The notes: generated from the sequence alone by a model not told the origin. A stretch of 64,000 nucleotides of DNA from Polaribacter ponticola (GCF_026191475.2 NZ_JAOSLC020000003.1:775001-839000), one strand, 5' to 3'; counted from the first letter of the stretch, positions 49,701 to 61,846 are shown. Program-made: numbers and translations.

Positions 49701-51257
49701 ATGATAAAAGAAATTCAGCTACGTGTAAATTTAGTAGAAGAACGCAAAGAAAATATACTTTTACACAAAGCTTCTAAAAAAATAGGAGTTGCTAAATCAG
49801 AAATTACTGGTGTTAAAGTTTTACGTAAATCTATCGATGCACGTAAAAAAGAGATTATCTTTAACTACAAAGTTGCAGTTTATATAAACGAAAAAGTATC
49901 TGAAAAGTCCGATTATACTTTTGACTACAAAGATGTTTCTAACGCTAAAGAAGTTCATATAATTGGTTTTGGCCCAGCAGGAATGTATGCTGCCCTACGC
50001 TGTATAGAACTGGGATACAAACCCATAGTTTTAGAACGCGGAAAAAATGTACAAGATAGAAGACGAGATTTAAAAGCAATAAATCAAGATCATTTTGTAA
50101 ATGAAGATTCGAATTATTGTTTTGGAGAAGGTGGTGCTGGTACATATTCTGATGGAAAACTATATACACGTTCTTTAAAACGAGGCGATGTAAGGCGAAT
50201 TTTTGAAAACTTAGTTTATCATGGAGCAACAGATCAAATTTTAGTTGATGCGCATCCACATATTGGAACCAATAAACTCCCAAAAATAATTGAAAATATT
50301 CGTGAGAATATTATAAAATTTGGTGGAGAAATTCATTTTAAAAGTAGAGTTACCGATTTTAAAATAAAGAACAATAAGTTACAAGCCATTCAGCTTCAAA
50401 ACGGAGCAGAAATGACTGTAAATTCAGTTATTTTGGCAACTGGTCATTCTGCAAGAGATATTTACGAATTGTTGCATAAAAAAGAAATTGCCTTAAAAGC
50501 AAAATCTTTTGCAATGGGCGTTCGTGTAGAACATCCTCAAGAAATTATAGATCAAATTCAATATCATTGTAGCGGAGAAAGAGATGAACTTTTACCTGCT
50601 GCTGCGTATAGTTTAGTGCACCAAGTAAACGAACGAGGAGTATATTCTTTTTGTATGTGTCCTGGAGGGTTTATTGTACCAGCTGCCACAGCTAATGGTG
50701 AAGTGGTTGTAAACGGTATGTCGCCAAGTAGAAGAAATAATAAGTTTGCAAATTCGGGTATTGTTGTAGAACTAGATATTGATAAAGATTTTAAAAAATA
50801 TGAAAAATTTGGACCTTTAAAAGGTCTAGAATTTCAAAAAGATTTAGAAAAAATAGCTTTTTTTGCTGGTGGAAGAACTCAAACAGCTCCAGCACAAAGA
50901 TTGGTAGATTTTGTTGATGGAAAGTTATCGCCAGAATTAAATGAGACTTCTTATCAACCAGGATTAAAATCGGCTCCACTACACTCTCTTTTACCAAAAA
51001 TTATTGGTAGTAGATTGCGAAAAGGTTTTGCTGCTTTTGGTCAAAAAATGCATGGGTATCACACAAATGAAGCGAATATAATTGGGGTTGAGTCTAGAAC
51101 TTCATCTCCAGTTAACATACCAAGAAAAGAAAGTTTAGAACACCCAGAAATTGAAGGTTTATTTCCTTGTGGAGAAGGTGGTGGTTACGCTGGTGGTATT
51201 ATTTCTGCTGCTATGGATGGTGAGCGTTGCGCTGAAGCTGCTATTGCAAATTTGTGA
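49701..51257 (+). CDS. FAD-dependent dehydrogenase (COG2509 type)
   Basis: 518 residues. An N-terminal accessory domain (about 1-80) is followed by a Rossmann FAD motif IIGFGPAGMYAALRCIELGYKPIVLERG (about 93-120), FGEGGAGTYSDGKL, the ILATGHSARDIYELL block and the C-terminal GEGGGYAGGIISAAMDG FAD-contact motif. Widespread family of flavoproteins of unknown substrate. Likely cytoplasmic. The homologous blocks run without interruption, so the gene is intact. Confidence 0.9.
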   Translation: MIKEIQLRVNLVEERKENILLHKASKKIGVAKSEITGVKVLRKSIDARKKEIIFNYKVAVYINEKVSEKSDYTFDYKDVSNAKEVHIIGFGPAGMYAALRCIELGYKPIVLERGKNVQDRRRDLKAINQDHFVNEDSNYCFGEGGAGTYSDGKLYTRSLKRGDVRRIFENLVYHGATDQILVDAHPHIGTNKLPKIIENIRENIIKFGGEIHFKSRVTDFKIKNNKLQAIQLQNGAEMTVNSVILATGHSARDIYELLHKKEIALKAKSFAMGVRVEHPQEIIDQIQYHCSGERDELLPAAAYSLVHQVNERGVYSFCMCPGGFIVPAATANGEVVVNGMSPSRRNNKFANSGIVVELDIDKDFKKYEKFGPLKGLEFQKDLEKIAFFAGGRTQTAPAQRLVDFVDGKLSPELNETSYQPGLKSAPLHSLLPKIIGSRLRKGFAAFGQKMHGYHTNEANIIGVESRTSSPVNIPRKESLEHPEIEGLFPCGEGGGYAGGIISAAMDGERCAEAAIANL

Positions 51258-51311
51258 AAATTTTTAACATTAAATAACTAAAAGTTTTTTGTATAAAAAC
51301 TAGACCACACA

Positions 51312-52508
51312 ATGTCAAAAAAAGATTCAGAACTACAAGGTCTTATTCATTTAATTATGGATGCAACTGTTGGTGTAACCGATTTGGTTGAATCCATGCA
51401 CAAGCAAGTGATTCAACCACCTTTTTTGCCAACAACTACACTACAAAAAGCAATCACTAAAATTGCTGGTATCACTTATAATAATATTCGTTGGAGTACT
51501 TTATTTGTAGGTAAAAACTTGCATAAAATAGTTTCGAAACTAACACCCGTAATTGGTAATTTAAAGGCTTCTGATAAAAAAGAAATCATCCTTTCTGTTT
51601 TAAATGGTGTTATTGGCGATTATTTAGAGGAAAAAGAAAATCCTTTAAAAATTACAATGCAATTCCGTAATCAAGCAAAAGCGTTTATTATTGATAAAAA
51701 AAGTATCGAACAGACCTATTCTAAAATTAATGGTAAAATATTATTAATGGTGCATGGTTCTTGTATGAGCGATATTCAATGGACACACAAAAACCATAAT
51801 CACGGAAAAACAATTGCTAAAGATTTACAAAAAACCGCTGTTTTCCTTAATTACAACAGCGGAAAACACGTTTCTACCAACGGAAAAGAATTTAGCCAAC
51901 AATTAGAAAAACTTGTAACAAAATGGCCAGTTCCTATAACAGAATTAACAATTATTGCGCACAGTATGGGCGGTTTAGTTACCAGAAGCGCTATTTATTA
52001 TGGTGAACAGCAAAAAAATAATTGGACTAAACTCCTTAATAAGGTTGTTTATTTAGGTACTCCTCATCATGGTTCTCATGTAGAACGCACAGGTAATTAT
52101 TTAGATATTATTTTGGCTGAAACGCCCTATTTAAAGCCTTTTGCAAAATTAGCCAAAATTAGAAGCGCTGGTGTTACAGATTTAAGATACGGTAATTTAG
52201 TTGATGAAGATTGGTTGCATAAAGATAGATTTGAACTTAAAAAAGATACAAGACAACACATTCCACTATCTAAAAATATCAATTTTTACAGTATTGCAGC
52301 TGTAACAGGTAAAGAAACAGATGCTTTGTCTAAACAAATTTTTGGAGACACTTTAGTTGATGTAAAAAGCGCTTTAGGGCAACATAAAAACCCAAATAAA
52401 AATTTAAGCTTTAAAAAAGAAAATTGTTGGATTGCTTACCAAAACAATCATTTAGATTTATTAAACAATCCTAAAATTGTAAACAAATTAAAAGAATGGT
52501 TGGCGTAA
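51312..52508 (+). CDS. Alpha/beta hydrolase, lipase/PGAP1-like
   Basis: 398 residues. The alpha/beta-hydrolase core begins near residue 145: LMVHGSCMSD (oxyanion hole), the nucleophile Ser in IAHSMGGLVTRSA near 218, and YLGTPHHGSHVER near 255. The Asp and His of the triad are probably in the C-terminal third but not certain. The 140-residue N-terminal part has no recognised domain. No signal peptide, so cytoplasmic. Possible esterase or lipase. Confidence 0.82.
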   Translation: MSKKDSELQGLIHLIMDATVGVTDLVESMHKQVIQPPFLPTTTLQKAITKIAGITYNNIRWSTLFVGKNLHKIVSKLTPVIGNLKASDKKEIILSVLNGVIGDYLEEKENPLKITMQFRNQAKAFIIDKKSIEQTYSKINGKILLMVHGSCMSDIQWTHKNHNHGKTIAKDLQKTAVFLNYNSGKHVSTNGKEFSQQLEKLVTKWPVPITELTIIAHSMGGLVTRSAIYYGEQQKNNWTKLLNKVVYLGTPHHGSHVERTGNYLDIILAETPYLKPFAKLAKIRSAGVTDLRYGNLVDEDWLHKDRFELKKDTRQHIPLSKNINFYSIAAVTGKETDALSKQIFGDTLVDVKSALGQHKNPNKNLSFKKENCWIAYQNNHLDLLNNPKIVNKLKEWLA

Positions 52509-52687
52509 ACTTCTTTACATTTTTTTAAAGTATTTTTAAAGCGGTTTCTTATATTTCTAATCTTAGTTATGCTTGTTTTTTAAGTTATTTTCTGATAAAT
52601 TTGAAGACTTCAGTATTTTAACTACAAAAATTATGCTGAAAGCTAAAAAGTTATTTTTAGCACATCAAAAAAAATTGAAAAAGAAAA

Positions 52688-55600
52688 ATGACTTTAGAAA
52701 GCTATATCGATAATTTAAACCAACGTTATACACTTGGTAACGCCACAGAACATACTTTTAGAGGCGATTTACAACAACTACTAGAAACCATTTTACCAGA
52801 AATTAGAGCTACAAACGAGCCTAAAAGACAATCTTGTGGTGCGCCAGATTATATATTAACAAAAAAAGACATTCCGGTTGGGTTTATAGAAGCCAAAGAT
52901 ATTGGCGATAAAGATTTAGTAGGTAAAAAGAAAACAGGTAATAAAGAACAATTTGATAGATACAAAGCCTCTTTAACCAATCTTATTTTTACAGATTACA
53001 TAGATTTTCACATCTATCAAGATGGCGAGTTTATTACCAAAATTGCCATAGCAGAAATTGTAGACAATCAAATAAAACCTATTGCAGAAAATTTTGACCG
53101 TTTTACCAACTTAATTAAAGATTTTACAACACATATTAGCCAAAATATAAAAAGCTCTAAACGTTTGGCAGAAATGATGGCAGGTAAAGCTCGTTTATTG
53201 TCCGACGTTATAGAAAATGCTTTAAATAGTGATGAAACGCATCAAGAAAACAGTACTTTAAAAGAGCAAATGTTGGCTTTTAAAGATATTTTAATTCATG
53301 ATATTACTCCCAAAGGTTTTGCAGATGTATATGCACAAACTATTGCGTATGGTATGTTTGCAGCACGTTTGCACGACCCAACTTTAAATACATTTAGCAG
53401 ACAAGAAGCTGCGGAATTAATACCAAAATCGAACCCGTTTTTAAGAAAACTGTTTGGTTATATTGCAGGCCCAGATATAGACGATCGTATAAAATGGATT
53501 GTAGAAAACCTATCAGAAATATTTTTGGCTTGTAATGTTGAAGAAATCTTAAAAAATTACGGAAAAGCCACAAAAATGGAAGATCCAATCATTCATTTTT
53601 ACGAAACTTTTTTAGCAGAATACGATCCTAAATTACGAAAAGCAAGAGGTGTTTGGTACACGCCTGCTCCTATTGTTAATTTTATTGTGAGAGCGGTAGA
53701 CGATATTTTAAAAACCGAATTTAATTTACCACAAGGTCTTGCAGATACAAGCAAAACTACTGTAAAAGTAAAAACAGATATTGCCAATAAAAATTTTAAA
53801 AGTGGTTATAAAGAAGTTGATAAAGAAGTACACAAAGTACAAATTTTAGACCCAGCAACAGGTACAGGAACTTTTTTAGCAGAAGTAATAAAACACGTTC
53901 ATAAAAAATTTAAAGGGCAATCTGGTATTTGGAGCTCTTATGCCGAAAAAGATTTATTACCACGTTTAAATGGTTTTGAGTTGCTAATGGCATCTTATGC
54001 AATGGCACATTTACAAATAGATTTACTGCTAAAAGAAACCGGCTATATCCCGTCATTGCGAGGAACGAAGCAATCTACACAACGGACTAAAATTTACCTA
54101 ACCAATAGTTTAGAAGAATACCACCCAGATACAGGAACACTTTTTGCAAATTGGTTAAGTAGCGAAGCTAATGAAGCCAACCATATTAAAAGAGATACGC
54201 CTGTAATGTGTATTATTGGAAACCCGCCTTATGCAGTTAGTAGCACAAATAAAAATGAATGGATTGATAAACTTTTAAAAGATTATAAGAAAGATTTAAA
54301 TGAGAGGTCATATAACTCACTTTCCGATGATTATGTTAAATTCATTAGATATGGACAACATTATATAGAAAAAAATGAAACCGGAATATTAGCATATATT
54401 TCGAATAATAGTTTTATTGATGGAATTGTTTTTCGGCAAATGAGAAAGAATCTTCTACAAAATTTTGATAAAATTTACATTCTTGATTTACATGGAAACG
54501 CTAAGAAAAAAGAAGTTACACCTGATGGTTCCACAGACCAAAATGTTTTTGATATTATGCAAGGTGTTTCCATCAACATTTTTGTAAAAACTGGAACTAA
54601 AAAGAAAAATGAATTAGGGAAAATATTTCAATATGATTTACAAGGGAAAAGAGAATTTAAGTATGATTTTTTAAAAGATAATAATTTTAAAGACATCACT
54701 TTTAATGAAGTTTCATTTAGTAATCCTAATTATTTCTTTGTTCCAAAAGATGAACTTAAAATGGGAGCTTACGAAAAAGGGTTCTCTATCAAAGACTTTT
54801 TTAAAATAGGTGCTACAGGTATAATCACAGAACGCGATGCCCTAACTATTCACTTTCAAGAAGAAACCTTAAATACTGTATTAAAAGATATTAAAATATT
54901 AGACACAGAAGAGTTTAGAAATCGACATACTCCAAAAAAAGATGGTAGAGATTGGAAAGTTAGTTACGCAAAAAATGATGTCTTAAATAATTCTGGTAAA
55001 ATAATTGATGTCCTCTATCGTCCATTTGATATTAGAAAAAGTTTTTATACTGGAAAAAGCAAAGGTTTTATGGCTTATCCAAGAAATAAAGTTATGTTCC
55101 ATATGGTAAATAAAAATAACTTAGGATTATCATTTTCAAGACTTGTAGTTGGAAATATAGATTGGAGAGATGTTTTTGTTACAAACAAAGTTATAGAAAA
55201 AGGAATAATGGCAATGAGAGTTAGTAATAACGCTCCTCTTTTCCCTCTCTACTTATATCCAGAAGAAACCAACCAAACATCTACAGAAAAATCATCCGTA
55301 GAAAGAATACCAAATTTAAACCCAAAAATTGTTGCATCAATTGCTAAAAAAGTTGGATTGGAGTTTATTGCAGAAAGAGCAGAAGAACTAAATTTAGACA
55401 ATTATTTAGAAGGTTTTCCTGGAGAATTTAGCCCAATAGATTTGTTAGATTATATCTACGCAGTTTTACATTCGCCAACATACAGAGAAAAATACAAAGA
55501 GTTTCTAAAAATCGATTTTCCAAGAGTTTCATATCCAAATAATCCGTATACATTTTGGAGATTAGTTAGTTTAGGTACAAAACTTAGAAAATTACATCTT

Positions 55601-56002
55601 TTAGAAAGCGAAAAAGTAAACGAATTTATTACCAACTATACAGGAGAAGGCGATAATATCATCCGCAGAAAATTAACCAAAACCGATATTGGTTTTGAGC
55701 CAAATGTTATTGCGAATGGAGTGAAGCAATCTGCTGATAAAAATGAGATTGCTTCGTCGCAAACTCCTCGCAAAGACGTTCTAGGTAAAGTCTGGATAAA
55801 CGACACGCAGTATTTTGATAACGTGCCACTAATTGCTTGGGAGTTTTATATTGGCGGTTATCAGCCAGCACAAAAATGGCTAAAAGATAGAAAAGGACGC
55901 GTTTTAGAGTTCGATGATATTTTTCATTATTCTAAAATAATTGTTTCGCTCACAGAAACACATAGAATTATGCAAGAAATAGATGCTATAGAAATTGAGT
56001 AG
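52688..56002 (+). CDS. Type ISP restriction-modification protein (single-chain) with in-frame REP peptides
   Basis: 1104 residues. An N-terminal nuclease-like domain has GAPDYIL and GFIEAKD (PD-ExK). A helical coupler follows (ending near 320), then an N6-adenine methyltransferase with motif I LDPATGTGTFL near 387 and motif IV NPPYA near 511, and a target-recognition domain to the C-terminus, including FYIGGYQPAQKWLKDRKGR. Such proteins methylate and cut DNA without separate subunits. Two REP-like palindromes are read through in frame, giving SLRGTKQS near 455 and VIANGVKQS near 1008. The frame after the stop (TAG 56000-56002) stays open 32 codons to a TAA. No phage or mobility gene is adjacent. 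Confidence 0.9.
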   Translation: MTLESYIDNLNQRYTLGNATEHTFRGDLQQLLETILPEIRATNEPKRQSCGAPDYILTKKDIPVGFIEAKDIGDKDLVGKKKTGNKEQFDRYKASLTNLIFTDYIDFHIYQDGEFITKIAIAEIVDNQIKPIAENFDRFTNLIKDFTTHISQNIKSSKRLAEMMAGKARLLSDVIENALNSDETHQENSTLKEQMLAFKDILIHDITPKGFADVYAQTIAYGMFAARLHDPTLNTFSRQEAAELIPKSNPFLRKLFGYIAGPDIDDRIKWIVENLSEIFLACNVEEILKNYGKATKMEDPIIHFYETFLAEYDPKLRKARGVWYTPAPIVNFIVRAVDDILKTEFNLPQGLADTSKTTVKVKTDIANKNFKSGYKEVDKEVHKVQILDPATGTGTFLAEVIKHVHKKFKGQSGIWSSYAEKDLLPRLNGFELLMASYAMAHLQIDLLLKETGYIPSLRGTKQSTQRTKIYLTNSLEEYHPDTGTLFANWLSSEANEANHIKRDTPVMCIIGNPPYAVSSTNKNEWIDKLLKDYKKDLNERSYNSLSDDYVKFIRYGQHYIEKNETGILAYISNNSFIDGIVFRQMRKNLLQNFDKIYILDLHGNAKKKEVTPDGSTDQNVFDIMQGVSINIFVKTGTKKKNELGKIFQYDLQGKREFKYDFLKDNNFKDITFNEVSFSNPNYFFVPKDELKMGAYEKGFSIKDFFKIGATGIITERDALTIHFQEETLNTVLKDIKILDTEEFRNRHTPKKDGRDWKVSYAKNDVLNNSGKIIDVLYRPFDIRKSFYTGKSKGFMAYPRNKVMFHMVNKNNLGLSFSRLVVGNIDWRDVFVTNKVIEKGIMAMRVSNNAPLFPLYLYPEETNQTSTEKSSVERIPNLNPKIVASIAKKVGLEFIAERAEELNLDNYLEGFPGEFSPIDLLDYIYAVLHSPTYREKYKEFLKIDFPRVSYPNNPYTFWRLVSLGTKLRKLHLLESEKVNEFITNYTGEGDNIIRRKLTKTDIGFEPNVIANGVKQSADKNEIASSQTPRKDVLGKVWINDTQYFDNVPLIAWEFYIGGYQPAQKWLKDRKGRVLEFDDIFHYSKIIVSLTETHRIMQEIDAIEIE
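54053..54076 (+). repeat. REP-like element, half copy inside the RM gene
   Basis: 24 bases identical to the first arm of the intergenic palindrome at 5814-5837. It is translated in frame as PSLRGTKQS in a loop between the methyltransferase motifs. No second arm follows. Confidence 0.85.
55708..55776 (+). repeat. REP-like element, full palindrome inside the RM gene
   Basis: Inner arms GAAGCAATCT (55723-55732) and AGATTGCTTC (55746-55755) and outer arms TTGCGA / TCGCAA. It is related to the palindrome at 5814-5875 and translated as IANGVKQS followed by EIASSQTPRK, just before the conserved LGKVWIND segment. Confidence 0.8.
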
Positions 56003-56157
56003 GTTTTATTACAAGAAACTATCAGTTCTAGTGATTTCGAATTTTTAGAAGAAATTGCACTGAATCAAGTTAAGCAGAACTATCGAGAAGTAAAAACATT
56101 TTAAACAAATTAATTCGTATTCATTTAATTTAATAATTCATAAACCCAACAAATTAC

Positions 56158-56165
56158 TACATTTG
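56158..56165 (+). promoter_or_regulatory. -7 box of the trmD promoter (possibly leaderless mRNA)
   Basis: TACATTTG matches TAnnTTTG and ends 5 bases before the trmD ATG. Confidence 0.45.
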
Positions 56166-56170
56166 CAAAT

Positions 56171-56848
56171 ATGCGAATAGACATTATTTCAGTAGCACCC
56201 AATTTATTAGAAAGTCCGTTTAATCATTCTATACTAAAACGTGCGCAAGACAAAGGTTTGGCAGAAATTATTGTGCACGATTTACGTGCTTACGGTTTGG
56301 GTAATTACAAACAAATAGACGACACACAATTTGGTGGTGGCGCAGGTATGGTTATGATGATTGAGCCGATTGCAAATTGTATTAAAAAATTGCAAGCAGA
56401 AAGAACGTATGATGAAGTTATTTATATGACACCAGATGCAAAAACATTAAATCAATCTACTGCAAATACACTTTCTTTAAAAGAAAACATTCTAATTTTA
56501 ACAGGACATTATAAAGGTGTAGACCAAAGAATTAGAGACAAATACATTACCAAAGAAATTTCTATTGGCGATTATGTGTTAACTGGTGGCGAATTAGCTG
56601 CAGCTGTTTTAGTAGACGCTGTTGTGCGTTTAATACCTGGTGTTATTGGCGATGAACAATCTGCATTAACAGATTCTTTTCAAGATAATTTATTATCGCC
56701 TCCCGTTTTTACAAGACCTGCAGAATTCGAAGGCATGAAAGTACCCGATATTTTACTGTCTGGTAATTTTCCTAAAATTGACGATTGGAGAAGCGAACAA
56801 GCTTATAAAAGAACCGAAGAAATAAGACCCGATTTACTGGAAGACTAA
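56171..56848 (+). CDS. trmD: tRNA (guanine-N1)-methyltransferase TrmD
   Basis: 225 residues, normal length. SPOUT trefoil-knot enzyme that makes m1G37 in tRNAs. Signatures: [22 protein letters not shown] at the start, [13 protein letters not shown] near 57, [14 protein letters not shown] near 111 and [13 protein letters not shown] near 132 (SAM-binding knot). Followed by a GT39-type gene and rplS, the usual neighbour in many bacteria. Confidence 0.97.
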   Translation: MRIDIISVAPNLLESPFNHSILKRAQDKGLAEIIVHDLRAYGLGNYKQIDDTQFGGGAGMVMMIEPIANCIKKLQAERTYDEVIYMTPDAKTLNQSTANTLSLKENILILTGHYKGVDQRIRDKYITKEISIGDYVLTGGELAAAVLVDAVVRLIPGVIGDEQSALTDSFQDNLLSPPVFTRPAEFEGMKVPDILLSGNFPKIDDWRSEQAYKRTEEIRPDLLED

Positions 56849-56874
56849 AAACAAAGTGATCTAACATACTGAAC

Positions 56875-58392
56875 TTGTTTTCAGTATCTTCGCTTAAATT
56901 TTACAAAAACAATTTGGATACAATAACTACATTTATAAAAAATAACAAAGCCATTTCTTGGATTTTGGGCTTTCAATTATTTAGATTATTGTTACTCCCA
57001 TTTATGGGGTTAATGCCACAAGATGCTTACTATTATTTGTACGGTCAGAATTTATCGTTTTGTTACTTCGACCATCCTGGTATGATTGGTTATCTATTAA
57101 GGTTCTTTACAGATGTTTTTGGTCAATCTATTTTTGCAATAAAATTTGCCGATTTTGTAATAACATCAATAACGTTACTTAGTTTTTACAAATTAGCATC
57201 TTACTTTTTATCAAAAGAAAAATTACAAAGAGCTTTTGTTTTAGTGGCATCTACAATCTTTATTTCCATTTTATCCTTTAACTCAACACCAGATGTACCT
57301 TTATTATTATTCTGGACTTTAAGCTTAATCTGTTTATACAAGGCAATTTTCGAAGACAAAAAAATGTTTTGGATACTTGGAGGTATTGCAATGGGATTAG
57401 CATTCCACTCTAAATACACCTCTTTATTATTACAAATTGGTTTAATTGCATTTGTAATTTTCTCTAACAAATACAGAAAATTATTACTTTCTCCTTGGTT
57501 TTGGTTATCTCTACTAATTTCTGCTGCAGTAACTCTCCCAGTTTGGTATTGGAATTACCAAAACGAGTTTGCTTCTTTTGCTTTCCAAACCTCAGAAAGA
57601 ACAAGTTCTATTACCGAGTTTAAATTTTCTTCAAAATATTTCTTTGGTGCAATTGGGCATCAAATGTTCTTATTATTACCGGTATTATTTTTAATATTTA
57701 TCACCTTTACTTTTAAATATTTTAAAAGAGCATTGTTAAGATTTAAAATTCCGCAAGGAAAAACATTGTTTCTTTTAGTATTTTTCATTCCTACTTTTGT
57801 TGGTTTCTTTGCCCTTACTCCTATTTATTGGGTAAAATTAAATTGGATGATGCCATCATATATTACAGGTATTATTTTAGCAGGTATGTTTGTAACTAAA
57901 AAATTATTGAAAATTCAAATTATCTTTTCAATTGTATTTCATGTACTTTTTAGCATTCAAATTCTATTTTATGTAGCTCCTATTAAAAGTGATGATACTT
58001 GGGTTGGATGGAAAGAATTAGCTTTAAAAACAGAAAAATTACAACAAAAAGATATAAATACCTTTGTTTTTTCTGATGATAATTACAAAACGTCTGCTTG
58101 CTTAAACTTTTTTATGAAAGAAAAGGTTTACGCACAGAACATCATAGGAAAACCTGCATTACATTTTGATTATTTAGGCGATGATTTATCTATCTTAAAA
58201 GGAAAGAATGCAATTTTTATAGACTCAGATAAACGTTTTAAGGACAACGAAAAACTGGGTGAGATAAATCCACTTTTAAAAACGTACTTTAAAGAAGTAA
58301 TTGAATTAAAGCCAATTATCATTAAAATAAATAAAAATCAAAGTAGAAAATTTTGGGTTTTTTATTGTACTGACTATCAACCTAAAAAATAA
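56875..58392 (+). CDS. GT39-family (ArnT/PMT-like) membrane glycosyltransferase
   Basis: 505 residues, about eleven membrane helices. The first loop ends in MPQDAYYYLYGQNLSFCYFDHPGM, the acidic active-site motif of PMT/ArnT enzymes. A hydrophilic C-terminal part (about 380-505) is periplasmic. It uses a polyprenyl-phosphate sugar to glycosylate lipid A, protein or another acceptor. The start is uncertain: TTG at 56875 or the in-frame TTG at 56914; a possible -7 box (TATCTTCG) favours the later one. Lies between trmD and rplS. Confidence 0.85.
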   Translation: MFSVSSLKFYKNNLDTITTFIKNNKAISWILGFQLFRLLLLPFMGLMPQDAYYYLYGQNLSFCYFDHPGMIGYLLRFFTDVFGQSIFAIKFADFVITSITLLSFYKLASYFLSKEKLQRAFVLVASTIFISILSFNSTPDVPLLLFWTLSLICLYKAIFEDKKMFWILGGIAMGLAFHSKYTSLLLQIGLIAFVIFSNKYRKLLLSPWFWLSLLISAAVTLPVWYWNYQNEFASFAFQTSERTSSITEFKFSSKYFFGAIGHQMFLLLPVLFLIFITFTFKYFKRALLRFKIPQGKTLFLLVFFIPTFVGFFALTPIYWVKLNWMMPSYITGIILAGMFVTKKLLKIQIIFSIVFHVLFSIQILFYVAPIKSDDTWVGWKELALKTEKLQQKDINTFVFSDDNYKTSACLNFFMKEKVYAQNIIGKPALHFDYLGDDLSILKGKNAIFIDSDKRFKDNEKLGEINPLLKTYFKEVIELKPIIIKINKNQSRKFWVFYCTDYQPKK

Positions 58393-58424
58393 TTGATTTT
58401 AGTTTTATCAACTAAAAAAAGAAC

Positions 58425-58432
58425 TATTTTTG
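58425..58432 (+). promoter_or_regulatory. -7 box of the rplS promoter
   Basis: TATTTTTG matches TAnnTTTG, followed by CAACCGC and a 70-base leader before the rplS ATG. Confidence 0.5.
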
Positions 58433-58502
58433 CAACCGCTAAATTAACCTCTGACGAAGAAATCGTGAATGTTGTTTTACAAAACCAATTAAATTAAAAG
58501 AT

Positions 58503-58853
58503 ATGGAATCTTTAATAAAATTTGTACAAGACGAATTTGTAACAAAAAAAGAATTTGCAGAATTTGCTGCTGGTGATACAATTACTGTGTATTACGAAAT
58601 TAAGGAAGGAAACAAAACTAGAACTCAGTTTTTTAGAGGTGTAGTAATTCAAAGAAGAGGAGCTGGTCTTTCTGAAACTTTTACAATCAGAAAAATGTCT
58701 GGTACTGTAGGTGTAGAAAGAATTTTTCCTGTAAACTTACCTTCTATTCAAAAAATTGAAGTTAACAAAAGAGGTAAAGTTAGAAGAGCAAGAATCTTTT
58801 ACTTTAGAGGTCTTACTGGTAAAAAAGCTAGAATTACTGAAAAAAGAAGATAA
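58503..58853 (+). CDS. rplS: 50S ribosomal protein L19
   Basis: 116 residues. Signatures [44 protein letters not shown] and [17 protein letters not shown], with the basic C-terminus [22 protein letters not shown]. It lies near the 30S-50S interface of the ribosome. Own promoter and strong terminator. Confidence 0.99.
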   Translation: MESLIKFVQDEFVTKKEFAEFAAGDTITVYYEIKEGNKTRTQFFRGVVIQRRGAGLSETFTIRKMSGTVGVERIFPVNLPSIQKIEVNKRGKVRRARIFYFRGLTGKKARITEKRR

Positions 58854-58872
58854 TCTCTTTTTACAAAATATA

Positions 58873-58907
58873 AAAAAAGCGTTGTGAATTTTCACAACGC
58901 TTTTTTT
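58873..58907 (+). terminator. Terminator of rplS
   Basis: Perfect stem AAAAGCGTTGTGAA / TTCACAACGCTTTT with a short loop and a T7 tract, 20 bases after the stop. Confidence 0.92.
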
Positions 58908-59373
58908 AGTTAACAAATGTTGATAACTGTAGTTGATAGATTGTTGATTACTAATTTATTAAAAACTTATTACTTTAAAAAAAGTAATTTATATTTACGT
59001 AAGTATTTACTACTAATCGAACTTAACTGTTTTCATAAATTAATAATTATTGATTGTAAATACATAAAGTAACGTTCTTTATACATATTGTTTGTAAGAA
59101 AAAATAGATTCTATAGCTATCTTCACATAAAAGTGATTGCTATAACTTAAAACTGTTTTCTATGAGAATAAAAAACTGATTAAAATATCTTTTTTAGTAA
59201 GACAGCAATAGAAACATTTCTAAAAATTTTAAAGATGCAAAATGTAGAATTAAAATTTAAAGATGTTTCAAAACTGAAATAATAACCTATAATTTCTTTG
59301 TAAGAAGAAATACAAGTATAACAACTTGTTTGGATTGTAGTTAATACAAAACAGTATAAAAATTATTTCAAAG
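58908..59373. other. AT-rich intergenic stretch before an orphan terminator
   Basis: No gene of convincing length is seen. Short broken frames (for example MQNVELKFKDVSKLK from 59235) could be remains of a gene. Because a good terminator ends this stretch (59374-59410), a small RNA or a decayed gene transcribed on the plus strand is possible. Confidence 0.35.
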
Positions 59374-59410
59374 AAGCCATATCAAAGCAAGAAATTGTTT
59401 GATATGGCTT
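59374..59410 (+). terminator. Orphan terminator upstream of icd
   Basis: 13-bp perfect inverted repeat AAGCCATATCAAA / TTTGATATGGCTT with an 11-base loop and a following TTGTTTTT. No gene ends in the preceding 500 bases. Confidence 0.8.
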
Positions 59411-59514
59411 TTGTTTTTATACAAAAAGTACGCAAAAGACTTACAATTATTAATTACGCAAAAAAAGCCCTTAATTAATAAGATTTTACTAACATTTTTT
59501 TAATCTTAAATTCA

Positions 59515-59522
59515 TAAATTTG
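59515..59522 (+). promoter_or_regulatory. -7 box of the icd promoter with two small palindromes in the leader
   Basis: TAAATTTG matches TAnnTTTG, 80 bases before the icd ATG. The leader starts with CGCTTTAAGCG (59526-59536) and, overlapping it, CGAAAAGGTTTTCG (59535-59548), two adjacent short palindromes. Confidence 0.5.
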
Positions 59523-59560
59523 TTCCGCTTTAAGCGAAAAGGTTTTCGTACAGAAACTAA

Positions 59561-61813
<2,253 letters not shown>

Positions 61814-61846
61814 TTTTAAGTTAAATATTCTTAAAACATTAACAAA

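Noticed and set aside
52688..56002. A larger anti-phage defence island
   Set aside because: The RM protein is surrounded by ordinary genes (lipase-like hydrolase, trmD, rplS) with no other defence gene seen.
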